Shown here one piece after another: positions 44,530-53,399 of a stretch of 64,000 nt of DNA. The notes under the pieces are model-generated. The model saw nothing but the letters and a program-made list of their open reading frames with translations. It made no database searches and had not been told where the DNA came from. This DNA is from Pseudomonas sp. B28(2017) (GTDB lineage: Bacteria > Pseudomonadota > Gammaproteobacteria > Pseudomonadales > Pseudomonadaceae): assembly GCF_002113025.1 (NCBI RefSeq), contig NZ_NEJH01000009.1, positions 1 through 64,000 of the forward strand, given 5' to 3'. Made by a program: the position numbers and the translations under genes. Position 1 is the first letter of the stretch. Each line of letters opens with the position of its first letter.

Positions 44530-45440
44530 AAACCTTCAATCAGCAATTTCTCAGATTGGTTCCCAGCGGGCGCAAGTTCGTCATCGGGATTCCGTTCCTG
44601 TGGCTGTGTCTGTTCTTCCTGTTGCCGTTCTTCCTGGTGATGAAGATCAGCTTCTCGGAAGCGGCCCTGGCCATTCCGCCCTACTCGGAGATCTACACTT
44701 ACGCCGAGCAGAAATTCCAGCTGTTGCTCAACATCGGCAACTATTCCCTGCTGGGCGAAGATGAGCTGTATCTCTCCGCCTACCTGGGTTCGTTGAAGGT
44801 CGCGCTGTTCAGCACCCTGATGTGCCTGGTGATCGGCTTCCCGATGGCCTACGCCATCACCAAGGCCAGCAAGGAAGCGCAGAACGTCCTGATGCTGCTG
44901 ATCATGATGCCGACCTGGACCGCGATCCTGATCCGCGTCTACGCGTGGATGGGCATCCTCAGCAACAACGGTCTGCTCAACGCATTCCTGATGTGGACCG
45001 GCCTGACGTCGCACCCGATCGAGATCCTCAACACCAACACCGCCGTTTACATCGGCGTGGTGTATGCGTACCTGCCGTTCATGGTGCTGCCGCTGTACGC
45101 CAACCTGGTCAAGCATGACCCGAGTCTGCTGGAAGCCGCATCGGATCTGGGTTCGAGCACCTTCAACAGCTTCTGGAAAATCACCGTGCCGTTGGCCAGG
45201 AACGGCATCATCGCCGGCTGCATGCTGGTGTTCATCCCGGTGGTCGGTGAGTTCGTGATTCCGGAACTGCTCGGCGGTCCGGAAACCCTGATGATCGGCC
45301 GTGTGTTGTGGCAAGAGTTCTTCAACAACCGCGACTGGCCGGTGGCGTCTGCCCTGGCGGTGGTGATGCTGTTGATCCTGATTGTGCCGATTCTGCTGTT
45401 CAACCGCAGCCAGGCCAAAGAGATGGAGGCACGGGGATGA
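44526..45440 (+). CDS. Polyamine ABC transporter permease (PotH/SpuG-like)
   Basis: 304 aa, six membrane segments. The EAA loop is in LLEAASDLGSSTFNSFWKIT, the contact to the ATPase. It forms the channel with the second permease. Both ends are coupled: its ATG overlaps the ATPase stop and its stop overlaps the next start. Confidence 0.9.
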   Translation: MKTFNQQFLRLVPSGRKFVIGIPFLWLCLFFLLPFFLVMKISFSEAALAIPPYSEIYTYAEQKFQLLLNIGNYSLLGEDELYLSAYLGSLKVALFSTLMCLVIGFPMAYAITKASKEAQNVLMLLIMMPTWTAILIRVYAWMGILSNNGLLNAFLMWTGLTSHPIEILNTNTAVYIGVVYAYLPFMVLPLYANLVKHDPSLLEAASDLGSSTFNSFWKITVPLARNGIIAGCMLVFIPVVGEFVIPELLGGPETLMIGRVLWQEFFNNRDWPVASALAVVMLLILIVPILLFNRSQAKEMEARG

Positions 45441-46321
45441 AACGCTTCGGATTTTCAAAGTTCATGCTGATTTTCGGCCTGTCGTTTATCTACCTGCCGA
45501 TGCTGATTCTGGTGATCTACTCGTTCAACGCCTCGAAGCTGGTAACGGTGTGGGGCGGTTGGTCGATCAAGTGGTACGTCGGCCTGCTCGACAACTCGCA
45601 ACTGATGGGCTCGGTGGTGCGCTCGCTGGAAATCGCCTGCTACACGGCGGTGGCGGCGGTGGCACTGGGTACATTGGCTGCGTTCGTGCTGACGCGCATC
45701 ACCCGCTTCAAGGGCCGCACCCTGTTCGGTGGCCTGGTGACTGCGCCGCTGGTAATGCCTGAGGTGATCACCGGTCTGTCGCTGTTGCTGCTGTTCGTGG
45801 CCATGGCGCAGTTGATCGGCTGGCCGCAGGAACGCGGCATCGTCACCATCTGGATCGCCCACACCACGTTTTGTGCGGCCTACGTGGCGGTGGTGGTCTC
45901 CGCCCGCCTTCGCGAGCTGGACCTGTCCATCGAAGAAGCGGCCATGGACCTGGGTGCGAAGCCGTTCAAGGTGTTTTTCCTGATCACCATCCCGATGATC
46001 GCGCCGTCACTGGCGGCCGGCGGCATGATGTCATTCGCTCTGTCGCTGGATGACCTGGTGCTGGCGAGCTTCGTGTCCGGCCCGGGTTCCACGACCCTGC
46101 CGATGGAAGTGTTCTCGGCGGTGCGTCTGGGCGTGAAGCCCGAGATCAACGCCGTGGCCAGCCTGATTCTGCTGGCGGTGTCGATCGTGACCTTCATGGT
46201 CTGGTTCTTCAGCCGTCGTGCCGAAGAGAGCCGCAAGCGTGCGATCCAGGAAGCCATGGACCAGACCGCCAGCGAATCCTGGCAACAACCGAAAAAGCAA
46301 ATGGCAGAAGCGACGGCCTGA
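45437..46321 (+). CDS. Polyamine ABC transporter permease (PotI/SpuH-like)
   Basis: 294 aa, six membrane segments, EAA loop SIEEAAMDLGAKPFKVFFLI. The end (SRRAEESRKRAIQEAMDQ) is a charged cytosolic tail. Start ATG at 45437 overlaps the preceding stop (ATGA). A REP pair separates it from the substrate-binding protein gene. Confidence 0.9.
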   Translation: MKRFGFSKFMLIFGLSFIYLPMLILVIYSFNASKLVTVWGGWSIKWYVGLLDNSQLMGSVVRSLEIACYTAVAAVALGTLAAFVLTRITRFKGRTLFGGLVTAPLVMPEVITGLSLLLLFVAMAQLIGWPQERGIVTIWIAHTTFCAAYVAVVVSARLRELDLSIEEAAMDLGAKPFKVFFLITIPMIAPSLAAGGMMSFALSLDDLVLASFVSGPGSTTLPMEVFSAVRLGVKPEINAVASLILLAVSIVTFMVWFFSRRAEESRKRAIQEAMDQTASESWQQPKKQMAEATA

Positions 46322-46330
46322 GGCCACCCC

Positions 46331-46431
46331 TGTAGGAGCGAGCTTGCTCGCGATGGACGTCAACGAAGGCGTGGGCTATCTGAATGAACGCGTCGTCCTT
46401 GAGTTTTCGCGAGCAGGCTCGCTCCTACAAG
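46331..46431. repeat. REP pair inside the polyamine transport operon
   Basis: TGTAGGAGCGAGCTTGCTCG on the left and CGAGCAGGCTCGCTCCTACA on the right, between the permease stop (46321) and the binding-protein start (46490). REPs inside operons often protect the upstream mRNA or separate expression levels. Confidence 0.85.
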
Positions 46432-46489
46432 GAGCGTGAAAGCTTATTTACTGCGTGATTTGAATAAGAAAAGAAATGGAGTTGTACCG

Positions 46490-47587
46490 ATGAAAATGTT
46501 TGGCAGGACTCTGCTGACACTGTCCTTATTGGGCGCAATCGCCACTGGCGCCCAGGCCAATGACAAGGTTCTGCGCGTCTACAACTGGTCGGATTACATT
46601 GGCCCGGATACCGTCAGGAAGTTCGAAGACGAGACCGGCATCCAGGTGACCTATGATGTGTTCGACAGCAACGAAACCCTTGAAGCACGCCTGCTGGCGG
46701 GCAAATCCGGCTACGACATCGTCGTGCCATCCAACAGTTTCCTGGCCAAGCAGATCAAGGCCGGCGTCTACCAGACGCTGGACAAGTCGAAGCTTGCGAA
46801 CTGGAAAAACCTCAACCCGGTGCTGCTGAAGAACGCCTCCGCGAGCGATCCTGAAAACGCCCACGCGATCCCGTACATGTGGGGTTCGATCGGCATCGGC
46901 TTCAACCCGCAGAAGGTCAGGGAAGTACTCGGCAGCAACGCCCCGACCAACTCCTGGGACCTGCTGTTCAAACCGGAAAACGCCGAGAAGCTAAAAGCCT
47001 GCGGCATCAGCTTCCTCGACTCGCCGACAGAAATGATCCCGACCGCCCTGCACTACCTGGGCTACCCGGTGAACGATCAGAATAAACAGCACATCGCCGA
47101 AGCCGAGGCGCTGTTCATGAAGATTCGCCCGAACGTGGCGTACTTCCACTCGTCGAAATACATCTCGGACCTGGCCAACGGCAACATCTGCGTGGCCGTG
47201 GGTTACTCCGGCGACGTGCTGCAGGCCAAGGCCCGCGCCCAGGAAGCCGGGGACAAGGTGAAGATCGACTACAGCATCCCGAAAGAAGGCGCCGCCAGTT
47301 TCTACGACATGCTCGCCATCCCCCGCGATGCCGCCAACGTCGAGAACGCCTACCTGTTCATGAACTTCCTGATGCGCCCCGACGTGATCGCCGACGTCAC
47401 CAACAACATCGGCTACAGCAACGCTAACGCGGCGGCCACGCCGTTGGTCGATGAAGCGATCCGCAACGATCCGGGCTCCTACCCGCCGGAAGCGGTAATG
47501 GCCACGCTCTATGCCGTGCCGGACCAGCCGATCGCCATCCAGCGGATCATGACCCGTGGCTGGACCAAGGTGAAACTCGGCCAGTAA
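46490..47587 (+). CDS. Polyamine-binding periplasmic protein (PotF/SpuD-like)
   Basis: 365 aa. Signal peptide (MKMFGRTLLTLSLLGAIATG then AQA) and a solute-binding fold. VYNWSDYIGPDTVRKFEDET, PYMWGSIGIGFNP and VGYSGDVLQAKARAQEAG are typical of the PotF/SpuD group, with aromatic and acidic residues that hold the amine ends. It delivers putrescine (or spermidine) to the permeases encoded upstream. Only one binding protein gene is seen here, whereas P. aeruginosa carries two (spuD, spuE) before spuFGH. Confidence 0.9.
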   Translation: MKMFGRTLLTLSLLGAIATGAQANDKVLRVYNWSDYIGPDTVRKFEDETGIQVTYDVFDSNETLEARLLAGKSGYDIVVPSNSFLAKQIKAGVYQTLDKSKLANWKNLNPVLLKNASASDPENAHAIPYMWGSIGIGFNPQKVREVLGSNAPTNSWDLLFKPENAEKLKACGISFLDSPTEMIPTALHYLGYPVNDQNKQHIAEAEALFMKIRPNVAYFHSSKYISDLANGNICVAVGYSGDVLQAKARAQEAGDKVKIDYSIPKEGAASFYDMLAIPRDAANVENAYLFMNFLMRPDVIADVTNNIGYSNANAAATPLVDEAIRNDPGSYPPEAVMATLYAVPDQPIAIQRIMTRGWTKVKLGQ

Positions 47588-47608
47588 TCCAGAACACCGC
47601 CGATCAAG

Positions 47609-47698
47609 TGTGGGAGCGGGCTTGCTCGCGAAGAGGCCATCAGATTCAACATCAATGCTGGCTGACACACCGCTTTCGCGAGCAAGCCCGCTCCCACA
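47609..47698. repeat. REP pair
   Basis: TGTGGGAGCGGGCTTGCTCG and CGAGCAAGCCCGCTCCCACA, 22 bp after the binding-protein gene, ahead of the terminator. Confidence 0.9.
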
Positions 47699-47806
47699 TT
47701 AGATAGTGAGTGCTTCAACCTTTTCCGTTCACGCAGCGCCTTACCACCGCTGCCTCTCCTGCAGTAGAACGGCCTCACCTGGGCTCCCTCGGTCAAGGTG
47801 AAGTTT

Positions 47807-47828
47807 GGCGCCCTCGGGCGCCTTTTTT
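47807..47828 (+). terminator. Rho-independent terminator
   Basis: GGCGCCC, TC, GGGCGCC, then TTTTTT. It is 219 bp after the binding-protein stop codon, so the message would include the REP pair. Confidence 0.8.
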
Positions 47829-47856
47829 ATGGTTCATCACGGATTACCGGGGAAGA

Positions 47857-47884
47857 TTGGCGTTGGCGTTGGCGTTGGCGTTGG
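47857..47884. repeat. Hexanucleotide tandem repeat TTGGCG x4
   Basis: Four perfect copies plus TTGG. It is directly followed (2 bp) by the heptamer array; both are unusual in this window. Confidence 0.9.
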
Positions 47885-47886
47885 TT

Positions 47887-47942
47887 TTGTGAGTTGTGAG
47901 TTGTGAGTTGTGAGTTGTGAGTTGTGAGTTGTGAGTTGTGAG
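47887..47942. repeat. Heptanucleotide tandem repeat TTGTGAG x8
   Basis: Eight perfect 7-bp copies in a row. Such arrays change copy number by slippage and can act as phase-variation or strain-typing loci. No spacer structure, so not CRISPR. Confidence 0.95.
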
Positions 47943-47994
47943 CTTATCCATTTGCCGAGGTGATTCAGCGCCACACTGGCAAATGGATAAGCTC
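47940..47994. repeat. Perfect 17-bp inverted repeat
   Basis: GAGCTTATCCATTTGCC at 47940-47956 and GGCAAATGGATAAGCTC at 47978-47994 with a 21-base loop. It overlaps the last heptamer. No T run follows. The gap between 47588 and 48053 is filled by the REP pair, terminator, tandem arrays and this hairpin. Confidence 0.9.
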
Positions 47995-48053
47995 GCAGCA
48001 CTCACAGCTACAGAGCAAAAAAACTTTCCCGACAATCCGAGAAGAACCTTTTT

Positions 48054-48596
48054 TTATTGGGGATCAATCAAAGGCCATTGGGCCAGCGCCCGATAGCGGC
48101 CCTTGTGGGATTCGAACAGGACGAACCGGTCGGCACGCAGGAAGAATTGCGGCGCGGTCGCGGACTCCGGCACCGGCGCCCGATACTGCCGCGCCAGGGT
48201 CAGGTGCGGACGGTATTCCCTGGGGGCTTCCTCCAGACCGAACGGCAACATCGCCTGTTCCAGCGCATACACCAATCGCAGCAATGCCGGGGGCGCCTGC
48301 TCCGGCGCGAGCACCAGCGCCCCTGCCCTGCGCCACACATCCAGCCGGTCCAGCACCACCGTCAAGCGCTCGCCAGGTGTGCGGATGGACGCCGCTGCGG
48401 TGCAGATGTCGGCAATCTGCGCCACACCCACCGCCCCCAGAAACTTCAGCGTCAGGTGAAAGTTTTCCGCCGGCACCGGCCGCCCGTTGCGCAGTTGCAG
48501 CGCACTGCGCCACTGGGCGATGTCCCGGCGCTGGGCAGGAGCGCAATCGAGCGCAAAGAACAGACGCTTGAACGGTTCGCGGGACTCTTCGTTCAT
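48054..48596 (-). CDS. thpR: RNA 2',3'-cyclic phosphodiesterase (2H family)
   Basis: 180 aa. Both catalytic HxTx motifs are present: HLTLKFLG near residue 47 and HLTLARQY near residue 135. ThpR opens 2',3'-cyclic RNA ends and can ligate tRNA halves in vitro. The ATG at 48596 (MNEESREPFKRLFFALDC) matches the family start. Single gene. Confidence 0.88.
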   Translation of the reverse strand: MNEESREPFKRLFFALDCAPAQRRDIAQWRSALQLRNGRPVPAENFHLTLKFLGAVGVAQIADICTAAASIRTPGERLTVVLDRLDVWRRAGALVLAPEQAPPALLRLVYALEQAMLPFGLEEAPREYRPHLTLARQYRAPVPESATAPQFFLRADRFVLFESHKGRYRALAQWPLIDPQ

Positions 48597-48697
48597 GCCG
48601 GACACCTCTTGGGAAGACTGCCTGAGTGTACTCAACCCTTGCGTACCGGCCAGCGCATTTCTGGCACCGTCCGGCAGGCGCGTTATAGTTCCAGGGA

Positions 48698-48742
48698 GCG
48701 TTTTCAATTGGTTTTCACGCCGCGAAAACCAATTGAGAACGC
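48698..48742. repeat. 19-bp inverted repeat in a divergent promoter region
   Basis: GCGTTTTCAATTGGTTTTC at 48698-48716 and GAAAACCAATTGAGAACGC at 48724-48742 with a 7-base loop and one mismatch. It lies between thpR and the 64-aa gene, 31 bp before the latter's start codon, where an operator or leader hairpin could act. Confidence 0.85.
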
Positions 48743-48773
48743 CCCCTAGCATCCCGAGAAAGCGGAGGGGGCC

Positions 48774-48968
48774 ATGCGACAGATCCTCAGCAAAGAGCCA
48801 TGGTGGGCCAGACCGCCCGAGCCAGGTCAGGATGAACTCAAGCTGGAATGGGGCTGGCTGGTGCATTACAGCGAAGGTGAGCCGCGCTTCGAGTTCATCC
48901 ACGAGCGGCCGACGGACGAGGAAATCCGGCAGCGCAAGAGTTGCAGGATCACCCCGACGCCGGAGTGA
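48774..48968 (+). CDS. Small hypothetical protein (64 aa)
   Basis: MRQILSKEPWWARPPEPGQD and an acidic, Trp-rich body without membrane or signal segments. A strong GGAGGGGG ribosome site precedes the ATG, which supports translation. Not recognised; it is convergent with the DUF1428 gene, and its promoter region holds the 19-bp inverted repeat. Confidence 0.6.
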   Translation: MRQILSKEPWWARPPEPGQDELKLEWGWLVHYSEGEPRFEFIHERPTDEEIRQRKSCRITPTPE

Positions 48969-48982
48969 TCCCGCGTGCAGCG

Positions 48983-49336
48983 TCAGGCCTGGAGGAGCAC
49001 TTCGAACCCGCCGTAGACCATGCGCTGGCCATCGAAGGGCATTGGATTGACGTCCGGTTTCATGCGCGGGTCCTGCATCATCCTGCCCATTCCGGCATTG
49101 CGGGTGGCCTTGTCAGGCCAAATGATCCAGCCAAAGGCAACGGTTTCGCCTTCCTTGAGCTTCACCGACATTGGAAACGAGGTGACCTTGCCTTCCGGGA
49201 CATCCTCGCCCCAGCATTCGACCACGTTCAAGGCACCGTTTTCCTTGAAGACCAAGGCGGCGACTTTGGCGTGCATGATGTATTGCTCACGGTTGGCGGT
49301 GGGTACGGCAGCGATAAAACCATCGACGTAAGACAT
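48983..49336 (-). CDS. DUF1428 (YbaA-like) protein
   Basis: 117 aa. MSYVDGFIAAVPTANREQYI and VECWGEDVPEGKVTSFPMSV are the family marks of this small alpha-beta barrel-type fold, found as stand-alone cytosolic proteins with no settled function. AGGAGA before the ATG at 49336. It lies 17 bp past the stop of the lipoprotein gene and is likely co-transcribed with it. Confidence 0.82.
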   Translation of the reverse strand: MSYVDGFIAAVPTANREQYIMHAKVAALVFKENGALNVVECWGEDVPEGKVTSFPMSVKLKEGETVAFGWIIWPDKATRNAGMGRMMQDPRMKPDVNPMPFDGQRMVYGGFEVLLQA

Positions 49337-49353
49337 GAGTGTTTCTCCTGGGG

Positions 49354-50421
49354 TCATGGGGTGTTCTGCCGGGTAGTCGCTTGCGCCGGCGTCCGATCGA
49401 CAGTGCCGGTGCCCAAACCGACCGGCGGTGTAGTGCGGTCCGCCAGGCTGCCTTCGATCTGCGCCGCCATGTACAGCGTGGCGGCCATGACGCCGCTGGT
49501 CGGGCTCTGCACCAGTTTGGTCCAGGCCTTGTCGAAGGTATTGCCCAGGCTACGGCGAATCAGCGCCTCGCTATCGGGCCGGTCAAAGGCCTGGATGAAT
49601 GCGCGAATGCCAGCCACCCCTAGCGTGATCAAGCCACCGGCCAGTTTCCCCGTCGCTGCGGCCACGGCGCTGGCGGCCCCGCGCGGGGCCATCTCGGCTT
49701 CCATGCGCCGGCTGGCGCGCCTGGCCACCGGCGCCATCGCGGTGTCGGTCGAGCCCACCCCCTTGTCGCCACCGGCCTTATGGACTTTGTCGATCAGCGC
49801 GGCGAAGGCCGGCAAGGAGTTCAGCGGTTCGGTATGCGCGACCTGGTACAACGAGGCGTCCCTCGTCGGCGGAGGCCCGAGGGCGATGGCCGGGACTTTC
49901 TGGATGCGCCCGTTGAGCTGGGCCATCGGCACGCCGTGGCGGTTGGAGATTTTCTGCAGCTCTTCCTTGAGGATATCGACATAGAACGCCGCTGCCAGGC
50001 CGAGAATCGCATCGGGATCGACTTCCACGGCCGCCGGGGCCAGGACCTTCTCCTGATAGGCTTCGAGCAGGTACGCCGCCAGGTGTTTTTCCACGACGTC
50101 CTGCTCACCCTTGGCGCTGATGGTGTACCAGCTGACCTTCATCGACAGCCATTCCTGGGTCCAGTAACTGCTGAACCACGGAATGAAATTCTGTTCGGTC
50201 AATTCATAGACCCGTGTGCGCCAGTATTCCATGGCGCCGCGGGCGTAGATTTTGGTCTCCTCGGTCGCCGCCTGCGACGCGGCGACGATCTCCCGGTCCA
50301 CTTGTTGCCAGGTGCTGGCAGGAATAACGATGACCGGTGCCACTTCCACTGGTGCGCGCACAGGCGTAGCACACCCCGCCAACACCACCAGCACGGCAAT
50401 GATCAGCGAACGCAGGTTCAA
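49354..50421 (-). CDS. Hypothetical lipoprotein (355 aa)
   Basis: Signal peptide with lipobox (LIIAVLVVLAGC, Cys17). The mature protein is mostly alpha-helical; an Ala/Gly-rich hydrophobic stretch (SAVAAATGKLAGGLITLGVA) near residue 260 may touch a membrane. No catalytic motif. Not recognised. Followed closely by the DUF1428 gene. Confidence 0.7.
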   Translation of the reverse strand: MNLRSLIIAVLVVLAGCATPVRAPVEVAPVIVIPASTWQQVDREIVAASQAATEETKIYARGAMEYWRTRVYELTEQNFIPWFSSYWTQEWLSMKVSWYTISAKGEQDVVEKHLAAYLLEAYQEKVLAPAAVEVDPDAILGLAAAFYVDILKEELQKISNRHGVPMAQLNGRIQKVPAIALGPPPTRDASLYQVAHTEPLNSLPAFAALIDKVHKAGGDKGVGSTDTAMAPVARRASRRMEAEMAPRGAASAVAAATGKLAGGLITLGVAGIRAFIQAFDRPDSEALIRRSLGNTFDKAWTKLVQSPTSGVMAATLYMAAQIEGSLADRTTPPVGLGTGTVDRTPAQATTRQNTP

Positions 50422-50654
50422 GATGGCGGCTTCCTGGAGTTTGCACCGGGCGAAATACCCGACACGCGTAACCCACGGTTTAAGTATAGGTGGCGGTGCT
50501 CCCGAAGCCGCCTTCGCGGACCCGCATCAACAGCACAAAAACCACCATCACTTGCGTCGATAATCACCATCGCCGCGATTGCCTTCCGCTTGATGGCCGT
50601 CAGCGTAGGATCGATCCCAAGCCAACACGAAACCCCGAATCGGAGGGGAACATC

Positions 50655-50747
50655 ATGCTGATCCATCTGCTGACCTGCCTGGCCCTGACGGCGCTCACAT
50701 TGGGTGTGTTTTCCTGGTACGTCCTGAGCGAGGAGCAAACGTCATGA
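50655..50747 (+). CDS. Small membrane peptide (30 aa)
   Basis: MLIHLLTCLALTALTLGVFS then WYVLSEEQTS: one membrane helix with a polar tail. GGAGGGGAA precedes the ATG and its stop overlaps the next gene's start (ATGA), so it is probably translated and coupled. Not recognised. Confidence 0.55.
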   Translation: MLIHLLTCLALTALTLGVFSWYVLSEEQTS

Positions 50748-51004
50748 TTCACACCGTCACCCTCGCCGTGCATTTTCCGGTGTTCGGCAACAATTTCTAC
50801 GCGCAGGAATTCGAGTCACGTAAAGAGTTGACTCTGATGTTCGACAAAAATTTCGAGGCGTTGCTGATTCCGGCAGCCGATCATCACTTCAGCAACGAAG
50901 TGGTCGGGCTCAATGATCAGTTCCGTTTTTTGAATGACGTGCTGGTCGAGCATCTACTGGATGTCGAGCTGGCAAAAGGCTTGGCTCGTTCGTTCGGGTT
51001 CTGA
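50744..51004 (+). CDS. Hypothetical protein (86 aa)
   Basis: MIHTVTLAVHFPVFGNNFYA; His- and Phe-rich cytosolic protein without a known motif. Translationally coupled to the 30-aa membrane peptide by ATGA. Convergent with the 78-aa gene at 51043. Not recognised. Confidence 0.55.
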   Translation: MIHTVTLAVHFPVFGNNFYAQEFESRKELTLMFDKNFEALLIPAADHHFSNEVVGLNDQFRFLNDVLVEHLLDVELAKGLARSFGF

Positions 51005-51042
51005 CGGCGACCGTCGGTCGCCCGGGTACGGACGGGAACCGC

Positions 51043-51279
51043 TCACAACGTTCGCTGGCTGTTGCCAATCCCCTTGGCAATATCGATCCCCCAATCCATC
51101 GCCGCCTCCATGTCCATCATGTGCGGCCGTGGATCGTGGTTCTCATTGATGACGGTGCCGTCCGGCCAATAGACACCAATGAACATGCCCAATGACCCGT
51201 CCTTCAAGATCTCGGCCTTGACTTCAATCCGGCATCCGTTCGACAGCGTTTCCTTGTGAATCTCATGGCGCTCAGTCAT
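51043..51279 (-). CDS. Hypothetical protein (78 aa)
   Basis: MTERHEIHKETLSNGCRIEV; a beta-hairpin-like N-terminus (VKAEILKDGSLGMFIGVYWP) and a helical end. AGGAAAGCAG precedes the ATG at 51279. Not recognised; no partner gene. Confidence 0.55.
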   Translation of the reverse strand: MTERHEIHKETLSNGCRIEVKAEILKDGSLGMFIGVYWPDGTVINENHDPRPHMMDMEAAMDWGIDIAKGIGNSQRTL

Positions 51280-51457
51280 TGCTGCTTTCCTCTCGCCTAT
51301 GGATTGCGAGCCTATCGGCAATGCTAGCTCAGCCCCCGCAAATGCGTAGACCCGCTGGACCGGAGGCCTGCCCTGGCAACGGCGCAAGGCCACCTATACT
51401 CAAGACCACCTCCCCCCAGGGGATCTGCACGTCCAACAATAAAAGCAGAGGTGGAAC

Positions 51458-53221
51458 ATGGTCTGGCAGCAAGTCTACGATCCGTTCGGCAACCCGGTGC
51501 TGTCAACGCTCATGGCCGCCATACCGGTGGTGGTGATGCTGGCGTCCCTCGCGTTTTTCCATGTCAAGGCGCACCTGGCGGCGTTGCTCGCCCTGGCCTC
51601 GGCCTTGCTGATCGCGATCTTCGCCTTCGGCATGCCGGCGAACATGGCAGGCTCCGCAGCGCTGTTCGGTGCAGCCAACGGTTTGCTGCCAATTGGCTGG
51701 ATTGTGTTGAACATCATCTTCCTGCACCGCCTGACCACCGAGAACGGCTCGTTCAAGGTGCTGCAAGACTCCCTGGCACGCATCACCGATGACCGGCGCC
51801 TGCAATTGCTCCTGATCGCCTTCTGCTTCGGTGCGTTTTTCGAAGGTGCGGCCGGTTTCGGTACGCCGGTGGCAGTGACTGGCGCGATTCTGATCGGGCT
51901 GGGATTTTCGCCGCTCGCCGCTTCAGGGCTGGCGCTGATCGCCAACACCGCCCCCGTGGCGTTCGGCGCCCTCGGCACGCCGATCATCACCCTGGCCAAG
52001 GTCACCGGGCTGGATGAAATGGAGCTGTCGATGATGGTCGGCCGGCAGTTGCCTTTCTTCTCGGTGCTGGTGCCGTTCTGGCTGATCTGGGCCTTTGCCG
52101 GCTGGCGCAAGATGCTGGAAATCTGGCCGGCGATCCTGGTGACCGGGGTCAGTTTTGCCGTGCCGCAGTTCCTGGTGTCCAACTATCACGGACCAATGCT
52201 GGTGGATGTGATTGCCGCACTGATTTCCATGGCCTGCCTGGCCGGGTTCCTCAGGGTGTGGAAACCGGCCACGGTACACACTTCCGCCGCCCTGTCCGGC
52301 CGGGTCGACAACTCGAAGATCGATGCCGAGCACGACGAAAAGCCTGTACCGACTGCAACCTTTGCCAATGAGGCAAAGCCGGCAGTGATGCGTGCGTGGA
52401 TGCCGTGGATCATCCTCACGATCTTCGTGTTCATCTGGGGCACCCAGGGCTTCAAGAACACCTTCGACACCCGCCTCGCCATCGACCCGCAAACCAGCGC
52501 CGCCAAACTCGACCCCCAGGGCAAACCGCTGCGCGAGGCGAACCCGGTGTTTGCGCCGGTCGTGACCTTCACCACCCTGCACCTGCAGGTCGAGAAAGTC
52601 CCACCCGTGGTGCCCGCGCCGAAAACCGAAGAAGCGGTGTACAAGTTCACCTGGTTCACCGCGACCGGCAGCGGCATTCTGCTGGCGGCGATTGTCGGCG
52701 GCTTGCTGATGGGTTACTCGATCCCGCAACTGATCCACCAGTACCTGCGCACCCTGTGGGTTGTGCGTTTCTCGCTGATCACCATTGCGGCAATGCTTGC
52801 CCTGGGCTTCCTCACGCGCTACTCCGGCCTGGACGCAACCATGGGCCTGGCCTTCGCCGCGACGGGCATCTTCTATCCGATGTTCGGCACCCTGCTCGGC
52901 TGGCTCGGCGTGGCGTTGACCGGCTCGGACACGGCGTCCAACGTGCTGTTCGGCGGCTTGCAACGGGTGACGTCCGAGCAGTTGGGCATCAGCCCGGTGC
53001 TGATGGCCGCCGCCAACAGCTCCGGCGGGGTCATGGGCAAGATGGTCGACGCCCAGTCGATCGTGGTCGCCTCCACCGCCACCCGCTGGTACGGCCATGA
53101 AGGGGAAATCCTGCGCTACGTGTTCTTCCACTCAATCGTGCTGGCGATTCTGGTCGGTGGACTGGTGACGTTGCAGGCCTACGTCGCGCCGTTCAGCCAT
53201 ATGGTGGTAGGCGGGCATTGA
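51458..53221 (+). CDS. L-lactate/glycolate permease (LldP/GlcA family)
   Basis: 587 aa, about twelve to fourteen membrane segments. MVWQQVYDPFGNPVLSTLMA, AFFEGAAGFGTPVAVTGAIL and VALTGSDTASNVLFGGLQ are the family marks of proton-coupled 2-hydroxymonocarboxylate permeases. It starts the glc cluster: glcD begins 178 bp later. Glycolate or lactate uptake is likely; the glcDEFG genes favour glycolate. Length is slightly above E. coli GlcA/LldP because of a cytosolic loop near residues 280-385. Confidence 0.88.
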   Translation: MVWQQVYDPFGNPVLSTLMAAIPVVVMLASLAFFHVKAHLAALLALASALLIAIFAFGMPANMAGSAALFGAANGLLPIGWIVLNIIFLHRLTTENGSFKVLQDSLARITDDRRLQLLLIAFCFGAFFEGAAGFGTPVAVTGAILIGLGFSPLAASGLALIANTAPVAFGALGTPIITLAKVTGLDEMELSMMVGRQLPFFSVLVPFWLIWAFAGWRKMLEIWPAILVTGVSFAVPQFLVSNYHGPMLVDVIAALISMACLAGFLRVWKPATVHTSAALSGRVDNSKIDAEHDEKPVPTATFANEAKPAVMRAWMPWIILTIFVFIWGTQGFKNTFDTRLAIDPQTSAAKLDPQGKPLREANPVFAPVVTFTTLHLQVEKVPPVVPAPKTEEAVYKFTWFTATGSGILLAAIVGGLLMGYSIPQLIHQYLRTLWVVRFSLITIAAMLALGFLTRYSGLDATMGLAFAATGIFYPMFGTLLGWLGVALTGSDTASNVLFGGLQRVTSEQLGISPVLMAAANSSGGVMGKMVDAQSIVVASTATRWYGHEGEILRYVFFHSIVLAILVGGLVTLQAYVAPFSHMVVGGH

Positions 53222-53399
53222 GTCTGCGCGCCCTGCTTACAACGCTTGCAACGCCCGGGCCCAGTCGCCCGTGCGTTGGCATTTTCCGCGCACATTCATC
53301 GAATGAATGCCCGCTTCAGGCTGACAAATACCCCATGGACAGTCGGCTGCATCAGGCCAATGATGAAGGTCTGTGGCCTCCAGCGAGAATCGTCACCCC

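Noticed and set aside
47887..47942. CRISPR array
   Set aside because: Repeats are 7 bp, contiguous and without spacers; no cas genes.
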